A stretch of DNA of 41,090 nt, taken from the NCBI RefSeq assembly GCF_035917275.1, contig NZ_CP108511.1:1-41090 (forward strand), in the 5' to 3' direction. Position numbers and translations under genes: made by a program. This document shows positions 23,374 through 31,875 of this stretch, piece after piece; the first letter of the stretch is position 1; every line of letters begins with the position of its first letter. The notes beneath the pieces were generated by a model that saw nothing but the letters and a program-made list of their open reading frames with translations, did not search any database and was not told the DNA's origin. This DNA is from Streptomyces sp. NBC_01237. GTDB lineage: Bacteria; Actinomycetota; Actinomycetes; Streptomycetales; Streptomycetaceae.

Positions 23374-23942
23374 GGACCGGACACACATACACCGACCATT
23401 TCAGTCTGGAAACCCGGCAGCATGAACTTCTTGGACTTGACCTGGGGGAGGGAGTGCCCCGCCGGATTCTCGTGCTCGGCCTCGCCCTCTATGTGGCATG
23501 GGACGGAATCCTGTTGCTCGTCTTCGGTCTGCCGTCCAAATTCACGGCCACGGCCTATCTGCTGCCCCCCGGGCTCATCGTGACCTACGGGGCGCAACCG
23601 AGCCGGAGGGCAAGCCGCCGTATCACCCTGACCTCCTGGACCCTCACCGCCCGGTACCTGGTGGTGGGGCACCGCCCCGTGATCTGCGGCGGCCGGAGGG
23701 CAGCGACCCGCGCCGAGTGGATCGGCCGGCGGGGCCGGTGGGCCCCCCGACTCACTCTGCTCACAGAGTCCTCGGTGCTCGGCCCGGCCGTGGAGCGGTG
23801 GCTCGGCCCGGACACGGACACCGCCCCGGCCGGGGCGGGCAGCGCGCTGCGGCTCGGCGCACGGCCACGGCTGTACGGACCCGATGCCGTCGTCAGGGCG
23901 CACGGCCGCAAAGCACGACGGACGCGGGGGATCGCAGCATGA
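23370..23942 (+). CDS. TcpE-family conjugation membrane protein
   Basis: This 190-residue protein starts at GTG 23370, coupled to the previous stop. After a short polar head come two membrane segments (ILVLGLALYVAWDGILLLVF and TATAYLLPPGLIVTYG). An RRASRRITLTSWTLTARYLV stretch follows, then a basic C-terminal half. Two helices then a cytoplasmic domain is the plan of TcpE (Orf17 of Tn916, PrgI-like), which is encoded directly before VirB4 in these clusters, as here. Confidence 0.7.
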   Translation: MRTGHTYTDHFSLETRQHELLGLDLGEGVPRRILVLGLALYVAWDGILLLVFGLPSKFTATAYLLPPGLIVTYGAQPSRRASRRITLTSWTLTARYLVVGHRPVICGGRRAATRAEWIGRRGRWAPRLTLLTESSVLGPAVERWLGPDTDTAPAGAGSALRLGARPRLYGPDAVVRAHGRKARRTRGIAA

Positions 23943-26476
23943 AGCTTGGACAGCGCCTCGGGACACTCCTCGGGATCGGGGGGGAGCGGTCGGCGCCGCC
24001 ACCGCAGTACGAAGCACTCGCGGACGGCCTGCTCATCACCGACAGCTACGCCGACGCCTGGTACGTGCTGGCGTCCTCGAACACCGACCTGATGAGCACC
24101 GCGGAGCGGGATGCGGAGCTGGACCAGGCGGACAGCGCGCTGGGGCGGACGCTGGCCGGGTACGACTGCCACTTGCGGGTGCTGTGGTCGCCGCTGCGGG
24201 CGGACGACTACGCGCAGGAGGCCGAGCAGATGTTCCGCTGCGGGGACTGGCAGGCGTGGGCGGACCTGCGGGTGAAGCGCCTGGAGCAGATCGGTATGGA
24301 CGCCCGGCACCTCCTGTTGGGAGTCCGTCTGACCTACCGCACCAGCACCGCCCAGCAGGCCGGACGTCGCGGTATGCGCGAAGCCCTCGGGACGGGGGCG
24401 CCCACGGTCGGAAACCGGGAACTGGCCCGGCTGTCCGGGCAGATGCGGCGCCTCGCCCGCCGTCTGGAGGCGTCGCCGTGGAAGGCGGAGCCGGCCCCGG
24501 TCGAGACGCTCGCCTGGATGATCAGCCGTGAGCAGTACCGGGCCACGCCGGTCCCCGCCGCGCAGGCCGGAATCATCAGCGGCGCGAAAGTCGCGACGCT
24601 GACCCGTGGCCGAGTCGAGCCGTACCCCGATCACCTGCGGGTGATCGGCAGCGACGGCAGTGTGGCGGCGTGGACATCGGTGCTGACCATGACCGGATTC
24701 CCGGCACAGATGCAGACGCCCGGCGGCGGCGAATGGCTCCGGGCCCTCTCCGACATCACCTACGTCCCCGAGGACCAGCTCAGCGACGCGGACGACATCG
24801 GCAGCGCCCTCCCCCAGCCCGTCTCCCCCGAGGCGTCCGTCCGGTTCAGGGTGCTGCCCAAGCGGGACGCACAGAGCAAGGCCAACACGGCGCGGAAAGT
24901 CGCGAAGGAGCAGCGAAGGTCTGCTTCCCGGCAGTCGGCCGAAGACCCCGGCCGCGAGATCGAGCAGACCGAGCACATGATGGAGGAGCTTCAGCTCACC
25001 ATGTCCCGCGACGGCGTCGACCTGGTCGAGGACCACCCGCGGATCGTGGTCACGAGCACCGTGTCCCTGGATGACCTCCGGGCCCGTACCGACGCGGTGA
25101 TCTCCCACTACGTCGGACTCAGCATCGAAGTCGGGGTGGCGGAGGACGAGCAGCGCGAACTCTGGTGCGAGGCACTGCCGGGGGACCGGCTCCGGGTGCC
25201 CGACCTCGGTCACGTCCGGGACGTGACGGGCCTCTCCGCCAGTTGGTTCTGGGGCGGTGCTCAGGTGGGTGAGGAGCGCGGCCCCATCATCGGCTACCTA
25301 ACCGGCAGCACACCCGGCACGGTGCGGCTCGACGTGACCGCCGGATCGGATCAGGGCGACGCCACCACCACGGCAGTCATCGGCCGGTCCGGGCGGGGCA
25401 AGTCCACCGCCGTGGCGATGTGCATGCTCGACGCGGCGTTTCGCGGGGCGTTCACGATGGCGCTCGACTTCAAGGGGGACCTTGGCGGCGTGGTGACCGC
25501 CGCCAGGGCGTACGGGCTGAACGCGCATCTCGTACAGGCCACGGGGAAGTACGCCGGATTCGCCGACCTGTTCCGGCTGCTGGGGGGATCGGAGGCGGCG
25601 CAGGTCGAGGTGCCCGCGCAGCTCAGCATCGCCGTGCCGCCGCACCTGCGGGCCCGGGGTGCGGAGACCCCCATCACCCGCGCGACCAATGAGGTCATCA
25701 AGCGCGGTGACCCCGCCACCTGGAAAGTGATCGAGTACCTGCGCGGCATGGAGGACGGCCTCGCCCGGGAAACCGGCGAAGCGCTGTACGAGCTGGCGGA
25801 GACCGGCCTCGGCGCTCCGTTCATGGGGCGGCCGGCCGCCGAGTCCACGCTCCTCGTCCCGGAACCGGGTGTATGGGTCGTCCAGATGCCCGGCCTCTCC
25901 CTGCCCGACGCCGCGACGCACCAGGAGCAGTGGAACCCCGCACAGCGGATCTCCGTGGCGCTCATGCACTCCATGCTGGCATTCGGCGTCACCGCCGCCG
26001 GGCGCAGAGATCTGCGCGGGCTCCCCAAGCTCCTGGCCGTCCCCGAGGTGCACGTACTCACCGCCACCCGCCAGGGAATGGCGTTTTTGTCGTACATCGC
26101 CCGAGTGGGCCGCGCCCTCGGCACACATCTGATCCTGGACACCCAAGACGCCGTGGCCCTCTCCAAAATCGTCGGCGTCGTGGAGCAGCTGCGTACCGTC
26201 GTCGGTTTCCAGCTCACCACCGAGGCGGAACAGAACGCACTGGCCGCCCTCTGCGGCCTCCCGCAGACCGATTTCGTCCGAGCCCTGATCCAGGCAATCG
26301 GCCGCCACCCCGACGGGACGATCAGGCACGGACACAGCATCATCCGGGACCCCAACTTCCGCTGCGCGACCGCCCAGTGGGACATTCCGTCGCTCGAACT
26401 GCAACAGATGCTGGACACCTCACCGAAGGCGCAGCAGCGGGCCGACACCGACAAAGAGACGGCAGGGGCAGTATGA
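23939..26476 (+). CDS. VirB4/TcpF-type secretion ATPase
   Basis: This 845-residue protein is coupled by ATGA to the TcpE-like gene. Residues about 1-250 form the N-terminal VirB4 region. Walker A GRSGRGKST lies at about 482-490, followed by MALDFKGDLGG. Near 697-706 the expected Walker B strand reads LLAVPEVHVL: the usual aspartate is a proline, while the glutamate is kept. LILDTQD follows at about 725. VirB4 ATPases power type IV secretion and DNA transfer and are the marker of such systems. The substitution may be typical of this branch or may weaken ATP hydrolysis. Confidence 0.85.
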   Translation: MKLGQRLGTLLGIGGERSAPPPQYEALADGLLITDSYADAWYVLASSNTDLMSTAERDAELDQADSALGRTLAGYDCHLRVLWSPLRADDYAQEAEQMFRCGDWQAWADLRVKRLEQIGMDARHLLLGVRLTYRTSTAQQAGRRGMREALGTGAPTVGNRELARLSGQMRRLARRLEASPWKAEPAPVETLAWMISREQYRATPVPAAQAGIISGAKVATLTRGRVEPYPDHLRVIGSDGSVAAWTSVLTMTGFPAQMQTPGGGEWLRALSDITYVPEDQLSDADDIGSALPQPVSPEASVRFRVLPKRDAQSKANTARKVAKEQRRSASRQSAEDPGREIEQTEHMMEELQLTMSRDGVDLVEDHPRIVVTSTVSLDDLRARTDAVISHYVGLSIEVGVAEDEQRELWCEALPGDRLRVPDLGHVRDVTGLSASWFWGGAQVGEERGPIIGYLTGSTPGTVRLDVTAGSDQGDATTTAVIGRSGRGKSTAVAMCMLDAAFRGAFTMALDFKGDLGGVVTAARAYGLNAHLVQATGKYAGFADLFRLLGGSEAAQVEVPAQLSIAVPPHLRARGAETPITRATNEVIKRGDPATWKVIEYLRGMEDGLARETGEALYELAETGLGAPFMGRPAAESTLLVPEPGVWVVQMPGLSLPDAATHQEQWNPAQRISVALMHSMLAFGVTAAGRRDLRGLPKLLAVPEVHVLTATRQGMAFLSYIARVGRALGTHLILDTQDAVALSKIVGVVEQLRTVVGFQLTTEAEQNALAALCGLPQTDFVRALIQAIGRHPDGTIRHGHSIIRDPNFRCATAQWDIPSLELQQMLDTSPKAQQRADTDKETAGAV

Positions 26477-27048
26477 GGCGGGCAGCACGCGCCATGATCA
26501 CAGCCGGACTCCTCACGACCGGCTGCACCACCGCCGACGACACCGCCCGTGCCCCGGAGACGGAGCCGTACGCGGTCGCCCGCACGTACCAGGAGGCCAA
26601 GACGCGGGGCGACTGGCCCACGGCATGCGCACTCACCTCCGGCCGGCTGCGCGGCGGGTCCGTCGCGGCATGCGTCGCCGCGCACGCCCCCGCCCCGGCC
26701 CCCGAACCCTCCGCGCTCCCTTCGGCCGGGGCGGAACCGCCGACCTACGCGGACGGCTCCACCCCCGCCCCCCGCCGGACCAGGACCACCGGCGGACCCG
26801 ACCGCGCCGACACCGGCCCCGTCTCCGCGTCCGGCGCGGTCGATCTACCGGCCACGGCCGAGCACCCGCCCGGCATCGGGGTGCTGATCACCTACACCGT
26901 GCAGTGGCCCGGCAAGGACCGCACCACGGCATACCGCGCGCTGCGCCTGGTCCAGGAGGGCGACGGCTGGACGGTCGACCAGCAGGCGACCGTGCACCCC
27001 GGCGACACCGGCCACGGGTCGCCCCTCCGCGCCGCACTGGGGCGCTGA
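26473..27048 (+). CDS. Lipoprotein of the secretion cluster
   Basis: This 191-residue protein overlaps the VirB4 stop by ATGA. It has a signal and lipobox (ARAMITAGLLTTGC, Cys 18). An extracytoplasmic helix follows (AVARTYQEAKTRGDWPTACAL) with two more cysteines, then a Pro/Thr-rich linker (about 75-120). The C-terminal part is beta-rich (IGVLITYTVQWPGKDRTTAY) with an NTF2-like look. It is probably a membrane-anchored periplasm-side component of the channel. Confidence 0.65.
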   Translation: MRRAARAMITAGLLTTGCTTADDTARAPETEPYAVARTYQEAKTRGDWPTACALTSGRLRGGSVAACVAAHAPAPAPEPSALPSAGAEPPTYADGSTPAPRRTRTTGGPDRADTGPVSASGAVDLPATAEHPPGIGVLITYTVQWPGKDRTTAYRALRLVQEGDGWTVDQQATVHPGDTGHGSPLRAALGR

Positions 27049-27049
27049 C

Positions 27050-29014
27050 ATGACTCACGTACCGCGTCTGCGGACCCTCGCCATTCCCCTGATGTTCGGC
27101 CTGACGACCCTTTTCGCTGCGGCCGGGCACGCTCACGCGGCCGACATCGATCCCGTGGGCACGGGCGACCTGATGCCCTCTCCCAGCGCCCCGGTACCCA
27201 AAGGCCAGGGAACGCTTTACGAAACGTATTCAAATACAAGTCTGTGGATGCTCGACTCCGATCTCGGCCTCTTCGACGCAATTGACACCATGCTGGAAAC
27301 CATTCCGGATCTCTGCATGATCCTGGTGGCTGTCATCGGCAATGCGTGCGTGGTGTGTGTGCAATGGATTTTCCAGCTCACGAGCGTGCCCGAACTCGAA
27401 GACGCCATCACGAAAAGCATCGGCGGCGCCGCGCAGGAACTGAGCGTCATTCTGTTCCCGTCCGCTCTCGCTGCCGGTGCTCTGGTCGCTTTCGCGCAGT
27501 CCAGCAAAGGGGGCGGCGGCGGGGGCGGTATCTCACAGGTGATGTGGGTGCTCGTCTCCGCCGTCGTATCCGTATCGCTCCTGAGTACCCCTCAGGCGTG
27601 GGTGTCCGGAGTCGACACGGTGCGCACTGTGGGCGCCGGGGTCACGATGCAGGCGGCGGGCGCGGGAGTGGGGGACGGGTCCGGCGAATTCCCGTTCAAA
27701 ATGGATCACCAGCCGAAATTCACGGGCGTTGGACGTGACGACACACTGCGCCGGTCCGCGGATTCTGTATGGCGCACCTACGTTGCCACTCCGTGGTGCC
27801 TGGCAGAATTCGGCAGTCTTGAAGTGTGCGAGAAATACGGAAAAGGGCTCCTCGATCAGGGAACCGACAAGGAAAAGCGCGGAGACTGGCTGGAGGACAC
27901 GGTCACGGAAGAAGCCGTAGGAAGTGCCTCCGTGGCGTGGCGTGAAGGCCACAGTCCCCTGCTCCGGGCATCGGTCATGATTCCCGCCCTGATCAGCGTC
28001 ATCATTTTCGCGTTCCTGATCATCACGCTTGCCTTTTCCTCGCTCGCGAGTCTCATCGCCGCATTGATGCTGCTGCTCTGCGGCGTATTCTTCGCCTCGC
28101 TGTGGGTCATCCCCGGGCGTCCGCGCCAATGGGGACACGCCTGGTTCGATCAACTGCTCGGCAAAGCCCTTGAGTCGGTCATCGTGACGCTTGTCCTGGG
28201 GGCCGTCCTGGCGGTGCAGACCGCATGCTCCGCGATGATGGGTGTCTACGGCTGGCTGCCGTCCACCGGGCTCACCATCGCCGCAGCCATCACCGCCCTG
28301 AGGCTCCGGGGCATCATCGCGGCGATCTTCGGCGTCGGCGGGGGATCACCCGCCGCGATCGGCGGCCTGATGTACCTCGGCTACCGCGCCATCGGCAGGG
28401 CCACCCGCCAGGCAGTCCGCAAAGAGGGGGCGGGCCCGCAGGCACCCGTCCACATCCCGACTCCCAGGCCCGGCGGCGGGGGAGGCGGCCCCTCCGGGGG
28501 CGGCCCGCTCGTGCTCGGCCCGAGCACATACCACGGGCCACCCACGTCCACCCCGCCACCGACGACCGTGACGATCACCCGCCCGCCCGGCCCCGGGAAG
28601 GGCCCCACGGCGCCCCCGCCGGGACTGCCGCCCACACCCCGGCCCTCACTCCCCACGGGCGGCGGAGCGCCCGGCGGAAGCGCTCCCGGCCCCGGTACTG
28701 CACCCCCTCCCCCGGGAGGTTCCCCCGGGGCCGGCGGTCCCCCCGGAGGAGGTGGCGGCTCCCCCCGGACTGGCGGCGATCCCCCCACCTTCCGCACGGT
28801 CCCGCCCCCGCCCCCCGCCCCAGGAACAAAGATCATCAAGGGTGAGGTAGTGAAGCCGACAGGCCCCTCCCAGAGGCAGAAGCCCCGGGTCTTCTATCCC
28901 GAAACCGGCTCGGGTCCCTCGGACCGGCCCCACCAGGACAAGCCCCGCCACAAGTCCGTTGTCCCCCGAAGCTCTCGGCCCAGCAAGCCGCGGCGCCCGT
29001 CCGAAGGAGCCTAG
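27050..29014 (+). CDS. VirB6/TrbL-type polytopic channel protein
   Basis: This 654-residue protein has a signal-like N-terminus (IPLMFGLTTLFAAAGHAHAA). At least six membrane segments lie between about 85 and 440, among them LCMILVAVIGNACVVCVQWI, VMWVLVSAVVSVSLL and ALISVIIFAFLIITLAFSSL. A long Pro/Gly-rich tail (about 465-630) carries basic residues at the end. Polytopic channel proteins with a soluble tail (VirB6, TrbL, Orf15 of Tn916) follow VirB4 in such clusters. Codon use in 27200-28150 is less GC-biased than in the flanking genes. Confidence 0.75.
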   Translation: MTHVPRLRTLAIPLMFGLTTLFAAAGHAHAADIDPVGTGDLMPSPSAPVPKGQGTLYETYSNTSLWMLDSDLGLFDAIDTMLETIPDLCMILVAVIGNACVVCVQWIFQLTSVPELEDAITKSIGGAAQELSVILFPSALAAGALVAFAQSSKGGGGGGGISQVMWVLVSAVVSVSLLSTPQAWVSGVDTVRTVGAGVTMQAAGAGVGDGSGEFPFKMDHQPKFTGVGRDDTLRRSADSVWRTYVATPWCLAEFGSLEVCEKYGKGLLDQGTDKEKRGDWLEDTVTEEAVGSASVAWREGHSPLLRASVMIPALISVIIFAFLIITLAFSSLASLIAALMLLLCGVFFASLWVIPGRPRQWGHAWFDQLLGKALESVIVTLVLGAVLAVQTACSAMMGVYGWLPSTGLTIAAAITALRLRGIIAAIFGVGGGSPAAIGGLMYLGYRAIGRATRQAVRKEGAGPQAPVHIPTPRPGGGGGGPSGGGPLVLGPSTYHGPPTSTPPPTTVTITRPPGPGKGPTAPPPGLPPTPRPSLPTGGGAPGGSAPGPGTAPPPPGGSPGAGGPPGGGGGSPRTGGDPPTFRTVPPPPPAPGTKIIKGEVVKPTGPSQRQKPRVFYPETGSGPSDRPHQDKPRHKSVVPRSSRPSKPRRPSEGA

Positions 29015-29016
29015 AC

Positions 29017-29757
29017 GTGACGGATTCGCCCGATGAGTGGCGCGAGATCCTCCGGGGCTGGGAGTACCCCGAGGACGCTCCCACCGAGTCCCGGCGCGAG
29101 CGGCGCAGGGCCAAGAAGGCCCATTACCGAGGGGCCAGCCGCCGGACCGCGCAATGGGTGCGCGAGGAGAGGCGCCGCGACCCGATCACTCCGACCGCTG
29201 CTCTCGTGATCGTGCTCCTGGTGCTCGTCATCGGCGCGGGCGCCCGGCTGCTGTGGCCGGCGGGAGATCCCGCGTCCAAGGTCGCCACGAGTACCGCCTC
29301 CGCCGACGACAAACCGGCCGGGACACCCAGCCCGGCACCGGCGCCCGAGCCGAGCCAGGACCCGGCGGCCGTCGACATGAGCGACCCCGCCGCCGTCGCG
29401 GAAGCGGCAGTCCGCCACTACCTCACCCGCAACCCGCCCGAGGACGGCGACCACACCGCAGCAGTGCGGCGCGCAGCGCCCTACATGACGCGGAGCCTGG
29501 CCATGAACCTCAGCGAGTCCGCCGACCCCGCATACGGACGGCTCGTCAGCAGGGGAGGCATCTCCACCGTGACCACTGTGGACGTCCGCCCGGCCGGGGC
29601 AGCGCTGCCCGTCGACACCCCCCTGCGGGTATGGCGCACCGCCACGGCCGACGTCTCCGTCCAGGGATACACCGACTACACCGAACACCCCACGCTGCAA
29701 GTCGAGTTGATGGCACTCGGAGCGGAGTGGCGCGTCTCCCGGATGCTGGGCCTGTAG
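29017..29757 (+). CDS. VirB8/TcpC-like membrane protein
   Basis: This 246-residue protein starts at GTG 29017 after GAAGGAG. A basic cytoplasmic N-terminus (ESRRERRRAKKAHYRGASRR) precedes one membrane helix (AALVIVLLVLVIGAGARLLW, about 60-79). A Pro/Ala-rich spacer follows, then an NTF2-like domain (AVAEAAVRHYLTRNPPEDGD onward). This is the topology of VirB8. A second protein of this fold beside the TcpC-like 22039-23070 gene suggests two different channel subunits. Confidence 0.7.
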   Translation: MTDSPDEWREILRGWEYPEDAPTESRRERRRAKKAHYRGASRRTAQWVREERRRDPITPTAALVIVLLVLVIGAGARLLWPAGDPASKVATSTASADDKPAGTPSPAPAPEPSQDPAAVDMSDPAAVAEAAVRHYLTRNPPEDGDHTAAVRRAAPYMTRSLAMNLSESADPAYGRLVSRGGISTVTTVDVRPAGAALPVDTPLRVWRTATADVSVQGYTDYTEHPTLQVELMALGAEWRVSRMLGL

Positions 29758-29759
29758 CC

Positions 29760-30950
29760 GTGGAGGGACGCGCCGCACTCCAAACCGCGACCACCGTATT
29801 CGGGCGCGCGGCCACCCTGAAGGCATCCGGAGCGGCCGCCCTGCTCTTCATCGTCTTCCTGCTGATCGTCGGCCTGATCGGAGCCAGCGGAGCAGGGCAG
29901 GCCAGCGCGGATTCCTGCGGGCGCCGGGGTTCCCCCGGCGCCGAGCTGGGCGACCTCGGCGACGACAGCGCACAGACACCCGGCGCGCAGACCCGCAAGA
30001 ATCAGAAAGAAAACGCCCTGATCATCGACTCCGTGGCGCAGACGAAAGGGCTCTCCGGACGCGCCACGCTCATTGCCTTGATGACTGCCCTTCAGGAAAG
30101 CACGCTCCTCAACCTCCCCTATGGGCACCTGGATTCCATCGGCCTCTTTCAGCAGAGGCCGTCAATGGGCTGGGGAAGCCGGAAACAGATCATGCAGCCC
30201 CGGTACGCCGCATCCATGTTCTTCTACGGAGCGGAAGACGGAGACCCCCCAGGGCTCACCGACGTTCCGGGATGGGAAACCAAAAGCGTCCGGGCGCTCA
30301 TCCTCGAAGTCCAGCGCCCGGACGTCGCAACCATTGAGCTGTATATGGGGCAGGAAAGCGCCGCCCGGGAGATTGCCCAGCACGCGGGAATCAATCTGGA
30401 CCGCACCGGCGAAGGGCATACCGCCGAAATCGATACGCCGCAAGGAAATCAAGGCCCCCCGGGCAGCAGCGGTGAATGCTACCCCGACAATGCACAAAAT
30501 CAGGGAAAGCCTGGGAATCCGTTCTATGACGGCAACTCCTCATGGCCAAAGGTAGTGAAGAACCCGCGAAGCGCGGAAGAGGCCATCGCATGGGCAAGAC
30601 GCGAATCGAGAACGGGCGGAAAAAAATGGTTCCGGCTGTGCTTGAAATTCGTAGCCATCGCCTACGGATGGAATCAATCCGGTGTCCGCTATGCAGTGGA
30701 CAACTATAAGAATATGCCTGAAGGGATGAAGCATTCTAAAGACCGGAACCCCTCACCCGGGGCGCTCATGTACTGGGAGACCGGACACCCCGCCGGACAC
30801 GTCGCCATCTATATCGGAAACGGCAAAGTGGTGAGCAACGACATTCGCCGCCCCGGATACATCGACGTAGCCGACGCAACCGAATTCGAAACGAAATGGG
30901 GCTCCACCTATCTGGGATGGGCGCCCCCATATTTCCCCAACGGCGGATAA
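29760..30950 (+). CDS. Membrane-anchored cell-wall hydrolase (lytic transglycosylase plus NlpC/CHAP)
   Basis: This 396-residue protein starts at GTG 29760. One N-terminal membrane helix (about 22-40) is followed by a lysozyme-like region with TLIALMTALQESTLLNLPYG and DSIGLFQQRPSMGWG (about 100-145), the catalytic Glu being in QES. The C-terminal domain (about 270-390) has the catalytic pattern of NlpC/P60 or CHAP peptidases: Cys in RLCLKFVAIAYGW, His in GHVAIYIGNGK. It corresponds to Orf14/TcpG, which opens peptidoglycan for the channel. The gene is less GC-biased than the plasmid average, with many AAA, GAA and AAT codons. Confidence 0.8.
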   Translation: MEGRAALQTATTVFGRAATLKASGAAALLFIVFLLIVGLIGASGAGQASADSCGRRGSPGAELGDLGDDSAQTPGAQTRKNQKENALIIDSVAQTKGLSGRATLIALMTALQESTLLNLPYGHLDSIGLFQQRPSMGWGSRKQIMQPRYAASMFFYGAEDGDPPGLTDVPGWETKSVRALILEVQRPDVATIELYMGQESAAREIAQHAGINLDRTGEGHTAEIDTPQGNQGPPGSSGECYPDNAQNQGKPGNPFYDGNSSWPKVVKNPRSAEEAIAWARRESRTGGKKWFRLCLKFVAIAYGWNQSGVRYAVDNYKNMPEGMKHSKDRNPSPGALMYWETGHPAGHVAIYIGNGKVVSNDIRRPGYIDVADATEFETKWGSTYLGWAPPYFPNGG

Positions 30951-30968
30951 CCCAGAAAGTTCAGAACC

Positions 30969-31757
30969 ATGACCCGCACAGACGTCCCGGCCACGCCCGT
31001 CTACACCATCACCGTCACATCAACCGGAACGATGGCCATCGACGGCGAAGACATCCTCACCGAGCCCGGCGCCACCCCCGAAGAGACCCGCCGCGAAGCC
31101 CTCTCCGAAGTCCGCATCAAAGCGGCCTACCTCGGCCGGCCCGTCCGGGCCCTGGTCAAGGACCTTCACTCCACCGTGCCCCTCATCGTGGATCTCGACG
31201 GCACCACGACCGTTCTCGACACCCCCCACCCCACACCACGCAAAGACCCCTTTCTCCTGGTCCTCGATGACAACGACACCCAGCTCTGCCCCATCCTCCA
31301 GCTCCCCGCCGAAGCCGCGGTGACCCCCTCCACCACTCACCACCAGGCGCTCACCGAGATTGCCGCGCACCGCGCAGCCGGTGACCCCGGCGCCGCAAGC
31401 GCCGCCGCCGACCGCATGGAAACCGAGCTGGCCGCCGAGCAGGGCCCCACCCACCCCGACACCCTCGGCGCGCTCACCGTCCGTGCCTGGCTGGCCCTCA
31501 GCGACCCCAGTACCGCCCGGACCACCGAGACCCTGGAACTGCTCCTGGAGGCCGCAGAACGCCGCCTCGCGGCCGGGGCCGAACCGCACTCGGACACCCT
31601 CCGCGCCCTCCGCAACGCCCACAGCCTCTGGCACCACATCCGCGACGACGACCCGGAGACCGCCCTCGAACTCGCTGACCGGCTACTGGAGTTGCTCCAG
31701 GACCACCCGCGACGCCGTGGCGACATCATCGACTGGGCGACCTCCCGGACTGCTTGA
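30969..31757 (+). CDS. Hypothetical protein with helical repeats
   Basis: This 262-residue protein has an N-terminal beta-rich domain (PVYTITVTSTGTMAIDGEDI, about 10-110). A helical half follows (about 120-255) with TPR-like pairs: THPDTLGALTVRAWLALSDP and HSDTLRALRNAHSLWHHIRD. The repeat of Thr/Ser-Asp-Thr-Leu suggests tandem helical units. No known family is recognised. It lies 18 bp after the hydrolase and may belong to the secretion operon as an accessory protein. Confidence 0.6.
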   Translation: MTRTDVPATPVYTITVTSTGTMAIDGEDILTEPGATPEETRREALSEVRIKAAYLGRPVRALVKDLHSTVPLIVDLDGTTTVLDTPHPTPRKDPFLLVLDDNDTQLCPILQLPAEAAVTPSTTHHQALTEIAAHRAAGDPGAASAAADRMETELAAEQGPTHPDTLGALTVRAWLALSDPSTARTTETLELLLEAAERRLAAGAEPHSDTLRALRNAHSLWHHIRDDDPETALELADRLLELLQDHPRRRGDIIDWATSRTA

Positions 31758-31778
31758 GCACAGGTCGGCACTAGACCG

Positions 31779-31832
31779 CTAATGCGAATATTAGGACCCT
31801 CCTTGCTTTCGGAATTAGGGGGGTGCTAATTT
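31779..31832 (+). promoter_or_regulatory. Promoter/operator with CTAAT/ATTAG elements
   Basis: CTAAT (31779) with ATTAG (31790) and ATTAG (31814) with CTAAT (31826) form two inverted pairs in the only AT-rich stretch here. TTGCTT (31803-31808) and TAATTT (31827-31832) are 18 bp apart and could be -35 and -10 elements with an extended TGC, 44 bp before the gene at 31876. Confidence 0.45.
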
Positions 31833-31875
31833 CGTGTTGTCCGGGGGAGCTCCCGGAACGGTCAAGGGAGATCAC

